Assembly (NCBI RefSeq): GCF_003667825.1
Contig: NZ_CP033043.1
Coordinates: 2,043,501-2,107,500 of the forward strand
From: Metabacillus litoralis
Lineage (GTDB): Bacteria; Bacillota; Bacilli; Bacillales; Bacillaceae
Direction of reading: 5' to 3'
Length of the DNA stretch: 64,000 nt
Shown here: one piece after another, positions 1 to 7,936 of the stretch
How positions within the stretch are numbered: the stretch's first letter is position 1
Layout of the letters: each line of letters starts with the position of its first letter
Translations under genes and position numbers: made by a program
The notes under the pieces: model-generated
The model's input: the letters and a program-made list of their open reading frames with translations, nothing else
Databases searched by the model: none
Told to the model about the DNA's origin: nothing

Positions 1-1040
1 TGTGCATTGTCAATTAGTTCATAAGTAAACTCTGTCGAACTGAAGCCCGTAGGAACTTCAGCCCAAATAAACATACCTGCATCAGGCTTTGTTATGGTCC
101 AACCTAATTCATTTAAACCTTCAACTAAAGTATCACGGCGTTCTTGGTACACCTGTCTACTTTCTTCACAAAAGTGAGCACCCTCTTCAAGAGCAAGGAT
201 TGCAGCCTTTTGAATTGGTAAAAACACACCATAATCCAAATTGCTTTTCAATTGATTCATTGCTTGTACCATTTCTTTATTACCAGCAAGAAAGCCAATT
301 CGAGTACCTGCCATATTATAGTTTTTTGAAAATGAAGACATCTCAACTCCAATGTCTTTTGCTCCTTCGATCGAAAGAAAACTTACTGGCTTCTTTTCTT
401 CAAAATAAAGCTCAGAGTATGCAAAATCATGTAGGACGAGTATATTGAATTTTTTAGCAAATGCAACGACTTTTTCAAAAAATTCTATATCAGCTAATGC
501 GGGAACCGGATTACCAGGAAAATTCAAGATCATCAACTTCGCTTTTTCAGCCACCTCAGAAGGAATAATTGATAAATCAGGCAAAAAATTCATTTCCTTT
601 TTCAATGGCATAAAATAAGGAGTTGCCCCAGCCATCGCAATTCCAGCAGCGTATGCAGTATAACCTGGATCCGGCACTAAAATCACATCCCCTGGATTTG
701 CAAAAACCATTGGAAAATGAACAAGTCCGTCCTGAGAACCCATTAATAATAGCACCTCTTCTATTGAGTCCAACTCCACTTTATAGTTTCTATGATAAAA
801 AGAAGAAACTGCTCTATTAAACTCATTAGTTCCAGTTAAAGAATAGCCATATTGATCTGATTTCAACACTTCTTTAGATAAAGCATTGGTAATAAAAGAT
901 GGTGGAGCCAAATCCGGGCTACCAATACTTAAATCAATAATCGGTGCACCTTCACTTATTTTTCTCTGTTTATATTGTGCAAGCTCACTAAAAATAGAAG
1001 GCTTAAAAAAGCTCATTTTATTTGATAATGTAATAGTCAT
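1..1040 (-). CDS. PLP-dependent class I/II aminotransferase (3' end cut by window edge)
   Basis: Fold-type I aminotransferase moving an amino group between an amino acid and a 2-oxo acid in the cytoplasm. The visible 346 codons contain the lysine that binds pyridoxal phosphate in SFSKNYNMAGTRIGF (about K239), an NFPGNP loop near 172 and an HDFAYSEL segment near 204. The resemblance is to the LL-diaminopimelate/alanine aminotransferase branch, so the substrate is not decided. The start is the ATG at 1040, preceded by AAGTGGGG. The C-terminus lies outside the window. A CodY-like box sits 30 bases upstream. It is separated from tnrA by a terminator, so it is its own unit here. Confidence 0.85.
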   Translation of the reverse strand, partial: MTITLSNKMSFFKPSIFSELAQYKQRKISEGAPIIDLSIGSPDLAPPSFITNALSKEVLKSDQYGYSLTGTNEFNRAVSSFYHRNYKVELDSIEEVLLLMGSQDGLVHFPMVFANPGDVILVPDPGYTAYAAGIAMAGATPYFMPLKKEMNFLPDLSIIPSEVAEKAKLMILNFPGNPVPALADIEFFEKVVAFAKKFNILVLHDFAYSELYFEEKKPVSFLSIEGAKDIGVEMSSFSKNYNMAGTRIGFLAGNKEMVQAMNQLKSNLDYGVFLPIQKAAILALEEGAHFCEESRQVYQERRDTLVEGLNELGWTITKPDAGMFIWAEVPTGFSSTEFTYELIDNA

Positions 1041-1069
1041 TTTATACCCCACTTATATCGCAAGTTCTC

Positions 1070-1084
1070 ATTTTTCTGAAAATA
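1070..1084. promoter_or_regulatory. CodY-like box upstream of the aminotransferase gene
   Basis: The 15-mer ATTTTTCTGAAAATA matches 13 of 15 positions of the known CodY motif AATTTTCWGAAAATT. It lies about 30 bases upstream of the aminotransferase start, where a repressor would act. This is a motif match only. Confidence 0.4.
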
Positions 1085-1235
1085 AGTGTATCATAACTAA
1101 ACGTTATACGGGAATAATGAAGTTTAAATCTTTTGAAATAGTTGAATTTTTAATCGTTTTTTTCAATTGTAAAGTTTTGCATAAAATGAAACATTCGAGC
1201 TTTTTTCCACTTGCTTCATACTTGAATATCCAAAA

Positions 1236-1264
1236 TAAAAAAGAATGCTGTTTGTTGAGCATCC
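1236..1264 (-). terminator. Rho-independent terminator of tnrA
   Basis: Read on the minus strand, GGATGCT pairs with AGCATTC across a short loop and is followed by TTTTTTATTTT. It sits 27 bases past the tnrA stop codon. Confidence 0.7.
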
Positions 1265-1290
1265 TAAATTAGAACATTTTATTTTTCCCC

Positions 1291-1611
1291 TTACTTAAAG
1301 CCACTTCTTTGAAAATGAGAGTTTAATTGACCGCGAATCATTTTTTTCTTAAGATCAGCATCAGTTTCTTTCTTTTTGTAGTCTCTACGGATTTCGTCGG
1401 TTTGAACGCCTTCCTCCACCTTTTCAGCAATGTCCATTAATTTCTCAATATCAGAAAAAGAATACTTACGAAATCCAGTTGACGTACGATCTGGAAAAAT
1501 TAATTTTCTTTCCTCGTAATAGCGGATTCTTCTTTCTGACAACCCGGTCAATTCACACACAGTACCCATTGATATCACTTTTTTATCACGATATGATTTC
1601 GTCTTATCCAA
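1291..1611 (-). CDS. tnrA: TnrA, global nitrogen transcription regulator (MerR family)
   Basis: A 106-residue MerR-family regulator. The winged HTH covers about residues 14-70, with the typical [12 protein letters not shown]. The C-terminal tail GQLNSHF matches the region of B. subtilis TnrA (GQLNAHF) that binds feedback-inhibited glutamine synthetase, which separates TnrA from GlnR. TnrA activates nitrogen-scavenging genes and represses gltAB when nitrogen is poor. The start is a TTG behind GGGGGC; the N-terminus [11 protein letters not shown] lines up with known TnrA, so I keep this start over the internal ATG. Two likely targets are in this window: the small-gene pair at 1737-2023 and gltA. 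Confidence 0.92.
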   Translation of the reverse strand: MDKTKSYRDKKVISMGTVCELTGLSERRIRYYEERKLIFPDRTSTGFRKYSFSDIEKLMDIAEKVEEGVQTDEIRRDYKKKETDADLKKKMIRGQLNSHFQRSGFK

Positions 1612-1713
1612 AGAAACGCCCCCGGTTTTTGTACGTTATTTTCTGATCTCTTCATTACTTTACCAATAGGAAGCGTTTTCCAACAAGATTAATTTACAGA
1701 ATTTTATAAAAAA

Positions 1714-1757
1714 TCTATAGAAAAAGACATCTCCATCTAGATGTCTTTTTCTATAGA
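1714..1757 (-). terminator. Long perfect hairpin terminator behind the small-gene pair
   Basis: Two perfectly complementary 19-base arms (1714-1732 and 1739-1757) enclose a 6-base loop and are followed on the minus strand by TTTTTTATAAAAT. The stem overlaps the last codons of the cysteine-rich gene, and the hairpin separates this pair from tnrA. Confidence 0.85.
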
Positions 1758-1907
1758 TCCGGAATGAGAATGAACATTTATAGTAATATCTGCTTTTTCA
1801 CAGTAACTTCTGTTACACCAGCATTCCCAATCTTCCATCTTGTCGTTTTCTAAAAACACTTCACACTGAAAGCAATATAAACCGCTTTTCAGTATTTTTT
1901 GAATCAT
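1737..1907 (-). CDS. Small cysteine-rich protein, 56 aa, unrecognised
   Basis: The reading frame runs from an ATG at 1907 to a TAG at 1737, with GGGGAG seven bases before the start. The product begins MIQKILKSGLYCFQCEVF and has five cysteines in a C-x2-C ... C-x-C ... C arrangement, which suggests a small zinc- or metal-binding fold. Its ATG overlaps the TGA of the 39-codon gene upstream (ATGA), so the two are translationally coupled. The long terminator behind it and the TnrA box ahead of the pair argue that it is real. I do not recognise the family. Confidence 0.65.
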   Translation of the reverse strand: MIQKILKSGLYCFQCEVFLENDKMEDWECWCNRSYCEKADITINVHSHSGSIEKDI

Positions 1908-2023
1908 TCAGGCTCCCCAATTTCAAAGCTGCTATTAATAAGGTCCTTTGCCTGTTCAAGAGATATATTAAAATCTTCCGCTACTTTTTTAATAATATTT
2001 TCTCTTAATTCTATTACTGTCAT
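1904..2023 (-). CDS. Small 39-aa protein, first gene of a candidate TnrA-controlled pair
   Basis: ATG at 2023, TGA at 1904, with an AAGAAGG ribosome binding site eight bases upstream. The product starts MTVIELRENIIKKVAEDFNI and is predicted mostly helical and acidic at its C-terminus (FEIGEPE). It overlaps the next gene by four bases. A perfect TnrA box is centred about 79 bases upstream of the start, with an extended -10-like TGATAATAT between them. I do not recognise a family; the regulation suggests a job in nitrogen limitation. Confidence 0.65.
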   Translation of the reverse strand: MTVIELRENIIKKVAEDFNISLEQAKDLINSSFEIGEPE

Positions 2024-2060
2024 ATGATCAACCTTCTTCCGAATAATCTATTTAAATTAA

Positions 2061-2075
2061 TATTATCAGAAAATT
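2061..2075. promoter_or_regulatory. CodY-like box over the predicted -10 of the small-gene pair
   Basis: TATTATCAGAAAATT matches 13 of 15 positions of the CodY motif AATTTTCWGAAAATT. It overlaps the minus-strand TGATAATAT that would be the -10 of the small operon. This is compatible with CodY repression and is a motif match only. Confidence 0.35.
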
Positions 2076-2093
2076 CATGCATTAAAAGGTGTT

Positions 2094-2110
2094 TGTGAGA
2101 TAATCTTACA
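2094..2110. promoter_or_regulatory. Perfect TnrA/GlnR box (TGTNA-N7-TNACA)
   Basis: TGTGAGATAATCTTACA fits every fixed position of the TnrA/GlnR consensus. Its centre (2102) lies about 49 bases before the start point predicted from the -10-like TGATAATAT, which is the usual spacing for TnrA activation. The spacer and right half (GATAATCTTACAC) are identical to those of the gltA-upstream box at 19910. Confidence 0.75.
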
Positions 2111-2133
2111 CATTATTTAAAACATCCCTTTTC

Positions 2134-2149
2134 CCATCCAATAGGATGG
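2134..2149 (-). terminator. Weak hairpin downstream of the MFS gene
   Basis: CCATCC pairs perfectly with GGATGG over a four-base loop, 16 bases after the MFS stop codon. There is no real T-run, so termination here is uncertain. Confidence 0.3.
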
Positions 2150-2165
2150 TAGGTTTTCCCACATA

Positions 2166-3353
2166 CTAACTTTTTGTCTTTCTGACAAGAAGTACAATAT
2201 ATAAAATAATTGAGATACTAACTGAAATAGCTGATGTTTGGTAGATTGTATGATAACCAAAAACATGACCAATTTGCCCAAATAAAAGTGCACCAATTCC
2301 AACTCCAAGATCAAAGGATGAAAAAAAAGTTGCATTTGCCATCCCTCTCCTATTTTTAGGTGCTTTTTCAATTGACCATGCTTGAAGTGCCGGTTGAACA
2401 GAACCAAATCCAATTCCATACAATACTGCAGCTGTTAATAAAATGGTTGTGCTTGGGAGCCATGACAACAAGATCATTGCGATCATAATGAATACGGCTC
2501 CTGGAATAAAAACAGCCCGGTGGCCTTTACGATCATATATTTTTCCTGCGAACGTTCTTGATGCCATTAGAGCAATAGCAAATACAAGGAAATACCATTG
2601 AATCCCTAATATTCCCTTTTGTTCAGCATATAAAGGTAAGAAAGATGCAATTCCTCCAAATGTTACAGTAATAAAAAACAAAAGCATGGCTGGCTGAAGT
2701 GCACTTTTTTCATAAAAATCCCATTTATCTTTCTTTATTGTTTGCTGTGACTTTTCCACCTGTTTATACTGTATTCGTGAAGACAGAATTAATGCTACAA
2801 TCCCTAAAAAAGCACAAATAACAAATAATTGTTTAAATGTTATCATTCCTACCAAACTGAGTCCTAGAGAAGGACCAAATGCCAAAGCGATATTACCAGA
2901 TAAACCGTAGTAACCCATTCCTTCTCCACGTCGCTTAGGAGGGATAATATCACTAGCAATTGTGCCAGAGGCTGTAGTTGAAAAACCCCAGCCAATACCT
3001 TGAATAACTCTCATAAAAAATAAAAAAGCAATAGTAGGTAGAAATCCGAACGAACCTGCAGAAATGATAAAAATAATTAAGCCGGTTAAATAAACAAACT
3101 TTCTTCCTTTTGATTCCAAAGCGTGACCAGCATATGATCTTACAAGCAATGCAGAAAATGTAAATATTCCAACAACAACTCCAATTAACTGATCATTTCC
3201 GCCAAGCTCCTTAACAAAAAGGGGAATAGTTGGTAACGTCATCTGAAACCCGAGAAAGATGAAAAAGTTTGATAAACAAATCAATACAAAATCCCGTGTC
3301 CAAATCTTTTCTTTATGTAATGTAATTCCGTTTGTATTAGCTTGTTGATCCAA
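2166..3353 (-). CDS. MFS transporter, 12-TM exporter type
   Basis: A major facilitator superfamily permease of about 395 residues in the cytoplasmic membrane. It has the family signature between TM2 and TM3 (GHALESKGRKFVYLTG) and the motif C-like GIGWGFSTTASGTIASD in TM5, typical of drug or metabolite exporters; the overall look is that of B. subtilis YwoG/YfkF. The start I use is the TTG at 3353, because the strong AAAGGAGG lies seven bases before it and inside the longer open frame that begins at 3380. It stands alone between its own promoter and the nitrogen-type small operon. The substrate is unknown. Confidence 0.85.
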   Translation of the reverse strand: MDQQANTNGITLHKEKIWTRDFVLICLSNFFIFLGFQMTLPTIPLFVKELGGNDQLIGVVVGIFTFSALLVRSYAGHALESKGRKFVYLTGLIIFIISAGSFGFLPTIAFLFFMRVIQGIGWGFSTTASGTIASDIIPPKRRGEGMGYYGLSGNIALAFGPSLGLSLVGMITFKQLFVICAFLGIVALILSSRIQYKQVEKSQQTIKKDKWDFYEKSALQPAMLLFFITVTFGGIASFLPLYAEQKGILGIQWYFLVFAIALMASRTFAGKIYDRKGHRAVFIPGAVFIMIAMILLSWLPSTTILLTAAVLYGIGFGSVQPALQAWSIEKAPKNRRGMANATFFSSFDLGVGIGALLFGQIGHVFGYHTIYQTSAISVSISIILYIVLLVRKTKS

Positions 3354-3645
3354 AAAAGCCCTCCTTTTCTCATTTTTCAAATGAAAATTTAACTAAGTTA
3401 ACTTGTATCCTACTCTTCAAGGTTATTCTTTACTAACTCTTATTTCAACTCATATGATTCTTTCGCTCAAAGGTTGCTTCAAGAGATGCATACCGTTCTT
3501 ACTATTCTATTTGAGAATAAAGTTAATTATTTTAAAAATAATAAAAAGATACCTCTATATATTATTTTAACGACTACTGATTTAAGCTTTTCCTTATGAA
3601 TGAAGCCGGAGAAAAATAAAAACTTTTTAAAAGAAAGGAGCTTAT

Positions 3646-4482
3646 ATGAGATTTGGTAGCCATGTTAGTATTCGGAATGGATATTTTGCAGCAGCTAAAT
3701 ATATGGATAGCATTGGTGGCAAAGCATTTCAATATTTCCCTAAAAATCCAAGAAGTTTAACTGTGAAGGAATTTAATCGGCAAGATGCAAAGCTCTGTCA
3801 TGAATTTTGTGTTGAAAACAATCTTGTTTCAATTGCCCATACCCCTTACCCAACAAGCTTAACACCTACAATAGATAAAAAAGACCTAACAATTGATTCT
3901 CTTCTTAATGACTTAGAAATTGCTGATTGTTGTGGCTCAATTGGAGTAGTTGTTCATTTTGGAAGTCAAATTAGTAAAACTGACCCACTCGCCAGTTATC
4001 AATTAATGATCGAGATGCTTAATCTTATTCTAAGGAAGTGGAACGGACAAACTCTTATTTTACTCGAGAATAACGCAGGGAAATCAGGAGCACTAGGCAC
4101 AACATTAGAGGAGCTTGTCCAGGTTCGGAACTTAACCGATTATCCTGAAAAAATTGGATTTTGTTTAGATACCTGTCATGCTTATGCAAGTGGACTTTGG
4201 TCCGGAAAGAATCAAGAAGAATTGTGGGGCAAAGCATCAGAATTGGGCTATATAAATTCCCTAAAAGCAGTCCATCTAAATAATTCAAAGTATGAACTTG
4301 GCTCCGGTAAAGATCGCCATGCGAATATATTTAAAAATGGATACATTGAAAAAGAGTGCTTTAAAAATCTATTTCAGTTACCTAATCTTTCAGATATTCC
4401 CTTTGTTCTAGAGACCCCTTCTGATGAAGGAATTACTCATCAAGAAGAAATATCAATGTTATATCAATTCATTCAGACTTAA
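3646..4482 (+). CDS. nfo: AP endonuclease family 2 / deoxyribonuclease IV
   Basis: A 278-residue xylose-isomerase-like TIM barrel of the endonuclease IV family, which cuts DNA 5' to abasic sites during base excision repair. Metal-binding segments are visible: GSHVSI at the N-terminus, VVHFGS, LLENNAG, FCLDTCHAYASG and VHLNNSK...GSGKDRHANI, with the final FVLETPS glutamate. A GAAAGGAGC site precedes the ATG by seven bases. It is about 20 residues shorter than the standard Bacillus Nfo (YqfS). It could therefore be a second, diverged copy rather than the housekeeping enzyme. Confidence 0.88.
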   Translation: MRFGSHVSIRNGYFAAAKYMDSIGGKAFQYFPKNPRSLTVKEFNRQDAKLCHEFCVENNLVSIAHTPYPTSLTPTIDKKDLTIDSLLNDLEIADCCGSIGVVVHFGSQISKTDPLASYQLMIEMLNLILRKWNGQTLILLENNAGKSGALGTTLEELVQVRNLTDYPEKIGFCLDTCHAYASGLWSGKNQEELWGKASELGYINSLKAVHLNNSKYELGSGKDRHANIFKNGYIEKECFKNLFQLPNLSDIPFVLETPSDEGITHQEEISMLYQFIQT

Positions 4483-4582
4483 ATAGCTAGACCTTTTTAT
4501 TATTTGAGCAAACTATTTTTCAATTCTCGACCTATCATCTATACTTTTTTACGTGAAATACATAAAAGGAGGATATTTAATC

Positions 4583-5260
4583 ATGACAGAAAAAACGATG
4601 ACAAAAGAAACTATTCTTGAAGCATTTCGCTCACGTCATGCAACAAAAGAATTTGATCCAAATAAAACAATATCAGAAGATGATTTTCGCTATATATTGG
4701 AAACTGCGAGGCTATCCCCAAGCTCAGTTGGATATGAACCTTGGAAATTTCTTGTTGTACAAAACCCAGAGTTAAGAGAGAAGTTAAGAGAAGTTTCATG
4801 GGGGGCACAAGGACAGCTCCCAACTGCGAGCCATTTTGTGATTATCCTTGCAAGAACAATAAAAGATACAAAATACGATTCAGATTATGTGAAAAATCAG
4901 ATGCTAAACGTAAAAAAATTCCCACCAGAATTGTTTGATCAAATTAAAGAGCGCTATAAAAACTTTCAGGAACATGATCTCAAGCTACTAGAAAATGATC
5001 GAACAATGTTTGACTGGGCAAGTAAACAAACGTATATTGCATTGGCAAATATGATGACGGCCGCAGCTTTAATAGGAATTGATTCATGCCCAATCGAAGG
5101 ATTTGATTTTGATAAAGTCCAAAAAATATTAGAAGAGGAAGAGTTATTAGAAGATGGTCATCTAGCTGTTTCCGTAATGGTTGCGTTCGGATATCGTGCA
5201 AAAGATCCTCGACCAAAAACAAGAAAATCGATGGAAGATATTGTTCAATTTATTGATTAA
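4583..5260 (+). CDS. Nitroreductase family NAD(P)H oxidoreductase (YfkO-like)
   Basis: A 225-residue FMN-dependent nitroreductase-family enzyme reducing quinones or nitro compounds with NAD(P)H in the cytoplasm. FMN contacts expected for the family are seen in SRHATKEFDP (N-terminus), SPSSVGYEPWKFLVVQN and ASKQTYIALANMMTAAALIGIDSCPIEGFD. The sequence closely resembles B. subtilis YfkO. The ATG at 4583 is chosen because AAAGGAGG lies 10 bases ahead, inside a longer open frame. It is monocistronic, between nfo and a coat-like gene. Confidence 0.88.
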   Translation: MTEKTMTKETILEAFRSRHATKEFDPNKTISEDDFRYILETARLSPSSVGYEPWKFLVVQNPELREKLREVSWGAQGQLPTASHFVIILARTIKDTKYDSDYVKNQMLNVKKFPPELFDQIKERYKNFQEHDLKLLENDRTMFDWASKQTYIALANMMTAAALIGIDSCPIEGFDFDKVQKILEEEELLEDGHLAVSVMVAFGYRAKDPRPKTRKSMEDIVQFID

Positions 5261-5350
5261 TTTGTAAAGTAGAACATCTTGTTTATTAGATACTTTTAAT
5301 AAATAGACAAATTAATCTAGTAATTAGCCCTATCAAAAAATATATGTCTT

Positions 5351-5359
5351 CATACACTA
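5351..5359 (+). promoter_or_regulatory. Sigma-E/sigma-K-like -10 (CATACACTA)
   Basis: CATACACTA fits the mother-cell -10 consensus (CATACANT for sigma-E, CATANNNTA for sigma-K). It lies 15 bases before the ribosome binding site of the coat-like gene. No convincing -35 is visible. Confidence 0.35.
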
Positions 5360-5387
5360 TAGCATTCCATTAAAAGGAGTGCTAATG

Positions 5388-5666
5388 ATGTCAAACATCA
5401 ATGAAATGAAAAAGCAATATGAGGGTAAGATGGTACGTTTTAAAAATAAAGAAAATCAATGGGTTGTTGGAAGAGTAGCGAATATTGATGACAACGGGAT
5501 TGAAATAGAAGAATATCATTCCCCTGAAAATCAAAGTGAATATGGATACGGATTTTTTGCTCCAAGACCTTTTTACGGTCCACGTCCATTCAGAAGAAGA
5601 CCTTTTGTAAGATATCCGTATGGCGGATTTACTGCTCTTACTTTACTTCCCTTCTTATTGTGGTAA
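5388..5666 (+). CDS. Small protein with basic aromatic/proline tail, possible spore coat protein
   Basis: Product of about 92 residues. The N-terminal half (GKMVRFKNKENQWVVGRVAN followed by IDDNGIEIEEY) reads like a small beta-barrel. The C-terminal half is a tail rich in Phe, Tyr, Pro and Arg (FFAPRPFYGPRPFRRRPF, then YPYGG), a composition typical of spore coat proteins. Two ATGs follow AAAGGAG; I prefer 5388 (spacing eight) over 5385. A mother-cell-type -10 lies upstream. I do not recognise a named family; the coat role is inferred. Confidence 0.65.
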   Translation: MSNINEMKKQYEGKMVRFKNKENQWVVGRVANIDDNGIEIEEYHSPENQSEYGYGFFAPRPFYGPRPFRRRPFVRYPYGGFTALTLLPFLLW

Positions 5667-5680
5667 TTAAGTAACCAAGA

Positions 5681-5720
5681 AAAAAGGATCAGTCTATATA
5701 TAGAGATTGATCCTTTTTCT
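5681..5720 (+). terminator. Terminator after the coat-like gene
   Basis: AAAAAGGATCA pairs with TGATCCTTTTT around an A/T-rich loop and runs into further T residues. The next gene converges from the right, so it may work in both directions. Confidence 0.75.
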
Positions 5721-5827
5721 TGTCTCTTTTTAGGGATAAGTACTAACTAGCAGTTTCCCTCTCCATATTCCGACACTCTCATATTTTAAAATGTCAAGTT
5801 ATGCGCTTTCCCGAGAAATAATCTTTC

Positions 5828-6547
5828 CTATAAGCTTGCATTTTTTAAAATATTTATCATCATCTTAGCATTAGGATATCCTGAATCTTGATATTGTTTT
5901 ATAACCTTCTCAACATCATAATCAACCCGCTCAATTGATGTACTAATTCCACTTTCATTTATCTTAAGCAAGCCGTAGGAAGCTTTTGCTAAACCATCAA
6001 ATGGAAGGCCAATACTGCCTACATTCATAACAACTTTACCATTTATGTAACGTATATATGGCTTATGAATGTGACCATAAACATATATATGTGAATCAAC
6101 CTTAGACATTAGTTTTTCTTTTATGTCTTCATCTTTTGTCTCAGGTGATACAATATCAAATAAACTGTTTGGTGTTGCATGGAATGCATGAATTTTAACC
6201 CCATTTTCTTCAAAAGCAAGAGAATGTGGGAGTGTATTTAAATAGTCAATATCTCCTGATTCCAAACGTTCAAAAGTCCAGTCTCGCTCTCTATTCATGA
6301 TCTCAAGAGCTTGTGTAGCTACTTCACCTTCATTCACTCCCCGAACAACCCATTCATCTGCATTTCCTTTTATGACCTTTGTATGTAAATTACGTACTAA
6401 AGATAAAGATTTCTCCGGTTCAGGTCCACGATAACAAATATCACCTAGTACATATACTTTATTAATTTCCTTCTTTTTCAAATCACGTAAGACAGCTTCA
6501 AGAGCAACTGCATTTCCGTGAATATCTGAAATAAATGCTATTTTCAT
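5828..6547 (-). CDS. Metallophosphoesterase (calcineurin-like, YfcE type)
   Basis: A 239-residue cytoplasmic phosphoesterase with the complete dinuclear-metal motif set in order: DIHGN (residues 8-12), GDICYRGP, GNADEW, an internal HATP histidine, and GHIHKPY. This set defines the calcineurin-like superfamily, and the small size and lack of a signal peptide suit the YfcE/MJ0936 phosphodiesterases. GAGAGGGATTATAG precedes the ATG. It faces yyaC across an intergenic region of about 270 bases. The physiological substrate cannot be read from the sequence. Confidence 0.85.
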   Translation of the reverse strand: MKIAFISDIHGNAVALEAVLRDLKKKEINKVYVLGDICYRGPEPEKSLSLVRNLHTKVIKGNADEWVVRGVNEGEVATQALEIMNRERDWTFERLESGDIDYLNTLPHSLAFEENGVKIHAFHATPNSLFDIVSPETKDEDIKEKLMSKVDSHIYVYGHIHKPYIRYINGKVVMNVGSIGLPFDGLAKASYGLLKINESGISTSIERVDYDVEKVIKQYQDSGYPNAKMMINILKNASL

Positions 6548-6818
6548 CTATAATCCCTCTCTTAAAACATTGTTGTGTAAATCATATCATGTACACTTCT
6601 AACATGTATACGCTCGGGAATTACTCTCTAGTTTATTCTTATTATGTAAGACTTATCTTACTTATTCCGAATAAAAAATGCAAAAAATTACTAATTACTT
6701 TTATCAATATCAAGAAGGAATTTTGATATATTTAAAAGAATTGTCATTTAACATAGTTTTATATGTAAACAAATTAATTTGTTACCGCTTAATTTTTAGG
6801 GATGTGGGAGGGGGATCT

Positions 6819-7406
6819 ATGATAGATCAAAGTTCAGATAGTAAGAATTCAATGTTAGAAGGAGTTTTTCCGTATAATGATAAGTTAGCTCCATTATATA
6901 TTCGAAACTCTTTATTTACTCTTATTCCACAAGGTACAGAGCATATATATGTTATTGGAATTGGCTCAAATCAAATTAGTGGTGATAGTCTGGGTCCATT
7001 TGTTGGAACTCTTTTAAATGAAAAATTTCCAAACCATTTAACAGTGTTAGGAAACCTGCAATTCCCATTGGATGCCTTAACGCTAGAAAAAGAGTATGGA
7101 AGCATCTCTCTGCCTAATAATAGCTTTATAATTGCTATTGACAGTGTACTTGGTTCGAGAAAAATCGTAAATAGCATTGCTATCCGAAAAGGGTCATTAC
7201 GACCAGGAGAGGGACTAGGGAAAAAACTCCCTGCCATTGGAGATTGCAGTATTATGGGTGTTATTCAGGAAAACGATTCCTCCCTACACTCTTCGTTGTT
7301 TCATACAAACCTACACCTTATCTATACGATGACAACAACAATTGCAAAAGGAATTTGTCTTGCAGTAAGACAATATTTCCGATATCCTTCAAATTATCCT
7401 ATATGA
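6819..7406 (+). CDS. yyaC: YyaC, sporulation protein related to germination protease
   Basis: About 195 residues resembling B. subtilis YyaC, a sporulation protein distantly related to GPR and hydrogenase-maturation proteases. The signature is YVIGIGSNQISGDSLGPFVG followed by TVLGNLQFPLDALTLE and AIDSVLGSRKIVNSI, where the two acidic residues would be metal ligands in the protease fold. The ATG at 6819 is chosen because GGAGGGGG lies just ahead; an open frame extends 47 codons further upstream but has no ribosome binding site and unlikely codons. It is monocistronic. Confidence 0.85.
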   Translation: MIDQSSDSKNSMLEGVFPYNDKLAPLYIRNSLFTLIPQGTEHIYVIGIGSNQISGDSLGPFVGTLLNEKFPNHLTVLGNLQFPLDALTLEKEYGSISLPNNSFIIAIDSVLGSRKIVNSIAIRKGSLRPGEGLGKKLPAIGDCSIMGVIQENDSSLHSSLFHTNLHLIYTMTTTIAKGICLAVRQYFRYPSNYPI

Positions 7407-7426
7407 CTCTAATGTAATTATGTAAG

Positions 7427-7466
7427 ACCAAAAACAGAGACAAACATCTTGCTTCTGTTTTTGGTT
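7427..7466. terminator. Bidirectional hairpin between convergent genes
   Basis: CCAAAAACAG pairs with CTGTTTTTGG, enclosing about 18 bases, between yyaC and the convergent CoxG-like gene. Confidence 0.65.
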
Positions 7467-7480
7467 TGAGCATTACGATA

Positions 7481-7936
7481 TTATCGAAGAACATTTTCCT
7501 TTTTTTCAATTTTTTCTACAATAGCTTCTGTTAATTCTTGTGTAATTTCCGATAAACTTTTCTTTAATTTAGAATTAATCATTTTTGCCATTTTTCCTTC
7601 AGGTGTGATATCCAGATACCCTAACATCATTGTTTTTTTCGCTGAGATTTCCTCCGCTTCAAAGTAACCACTTCCAATGATCTTCTCATTTATACCCGTT
7701 AAGTTAAACATGACTTTTTTGGGCTCAATCCAGTCTGTAATATCGACTTTCAAATGAATTTTTTTCTTTATTACACCTAAATCTGTTTTGAATTTCCAAG
7801 TTGATTCTGAATCGTTTATTATTTCATGTTCAATATAACCCGGTACAAGTGGTGCCCAATGGTCCATTACACTAACAAACTCCCATATAGCCTTAATCGG
7901 CTGATCTACTTCTACCTTATATAAATCACTTGGCAT
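7481..7936 (-). CDS. SRPBCC/CoxG-family small-ligand-binding protein
   Basis: A 151-residue START-like (SRPBCC) domain protein of the CoxG type. It shows the opening VDQPIKAIWEFVSVMDHWAPLVPGY helix-strand unit, the central hydrophobic-cavity strands and a C-terminal long helix ending in a charged tail. CoxG-like proteins are found with molybdenum hydroxylases, but nothing of that kind is nearby, so no role is assigned. A GAAGGGAG site precedes the ATG. It is monocistronic. Confidence 0.75.
   Translation of the reverse strand: MPSDLYKVEVDQPIKAIWEFVSVMDHWAPLVPGYIEHEIINDSESTWKFKTDLGVIKKKIHLKVDITDWIEPKKVMFNLTGINEKIIGSGYFEAEEISAKKTMMLGYLDITPEGKMAKMINSKLKKSLSEITQELTEAIVEKIEKKENVLR

Noticed and set aside
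1690..1711. Possible autoregulatory TnrA box upstream of tnrA (TGTAAATTAATCTTGTT on the minus strand)
   Set aside because: Only the left half (TGTAA) fits; the right half TTGTT has three mismatches to TNACA.
6646..6661. Inverted repeat GTAAGA-N4-TCTTAC between the phosphoesterase and yyaC genes
   Set aside because: Short, A/T-rich and far (about 160 bases) from yyaC; it does not fit the TnrA spacing, so I give it no role.
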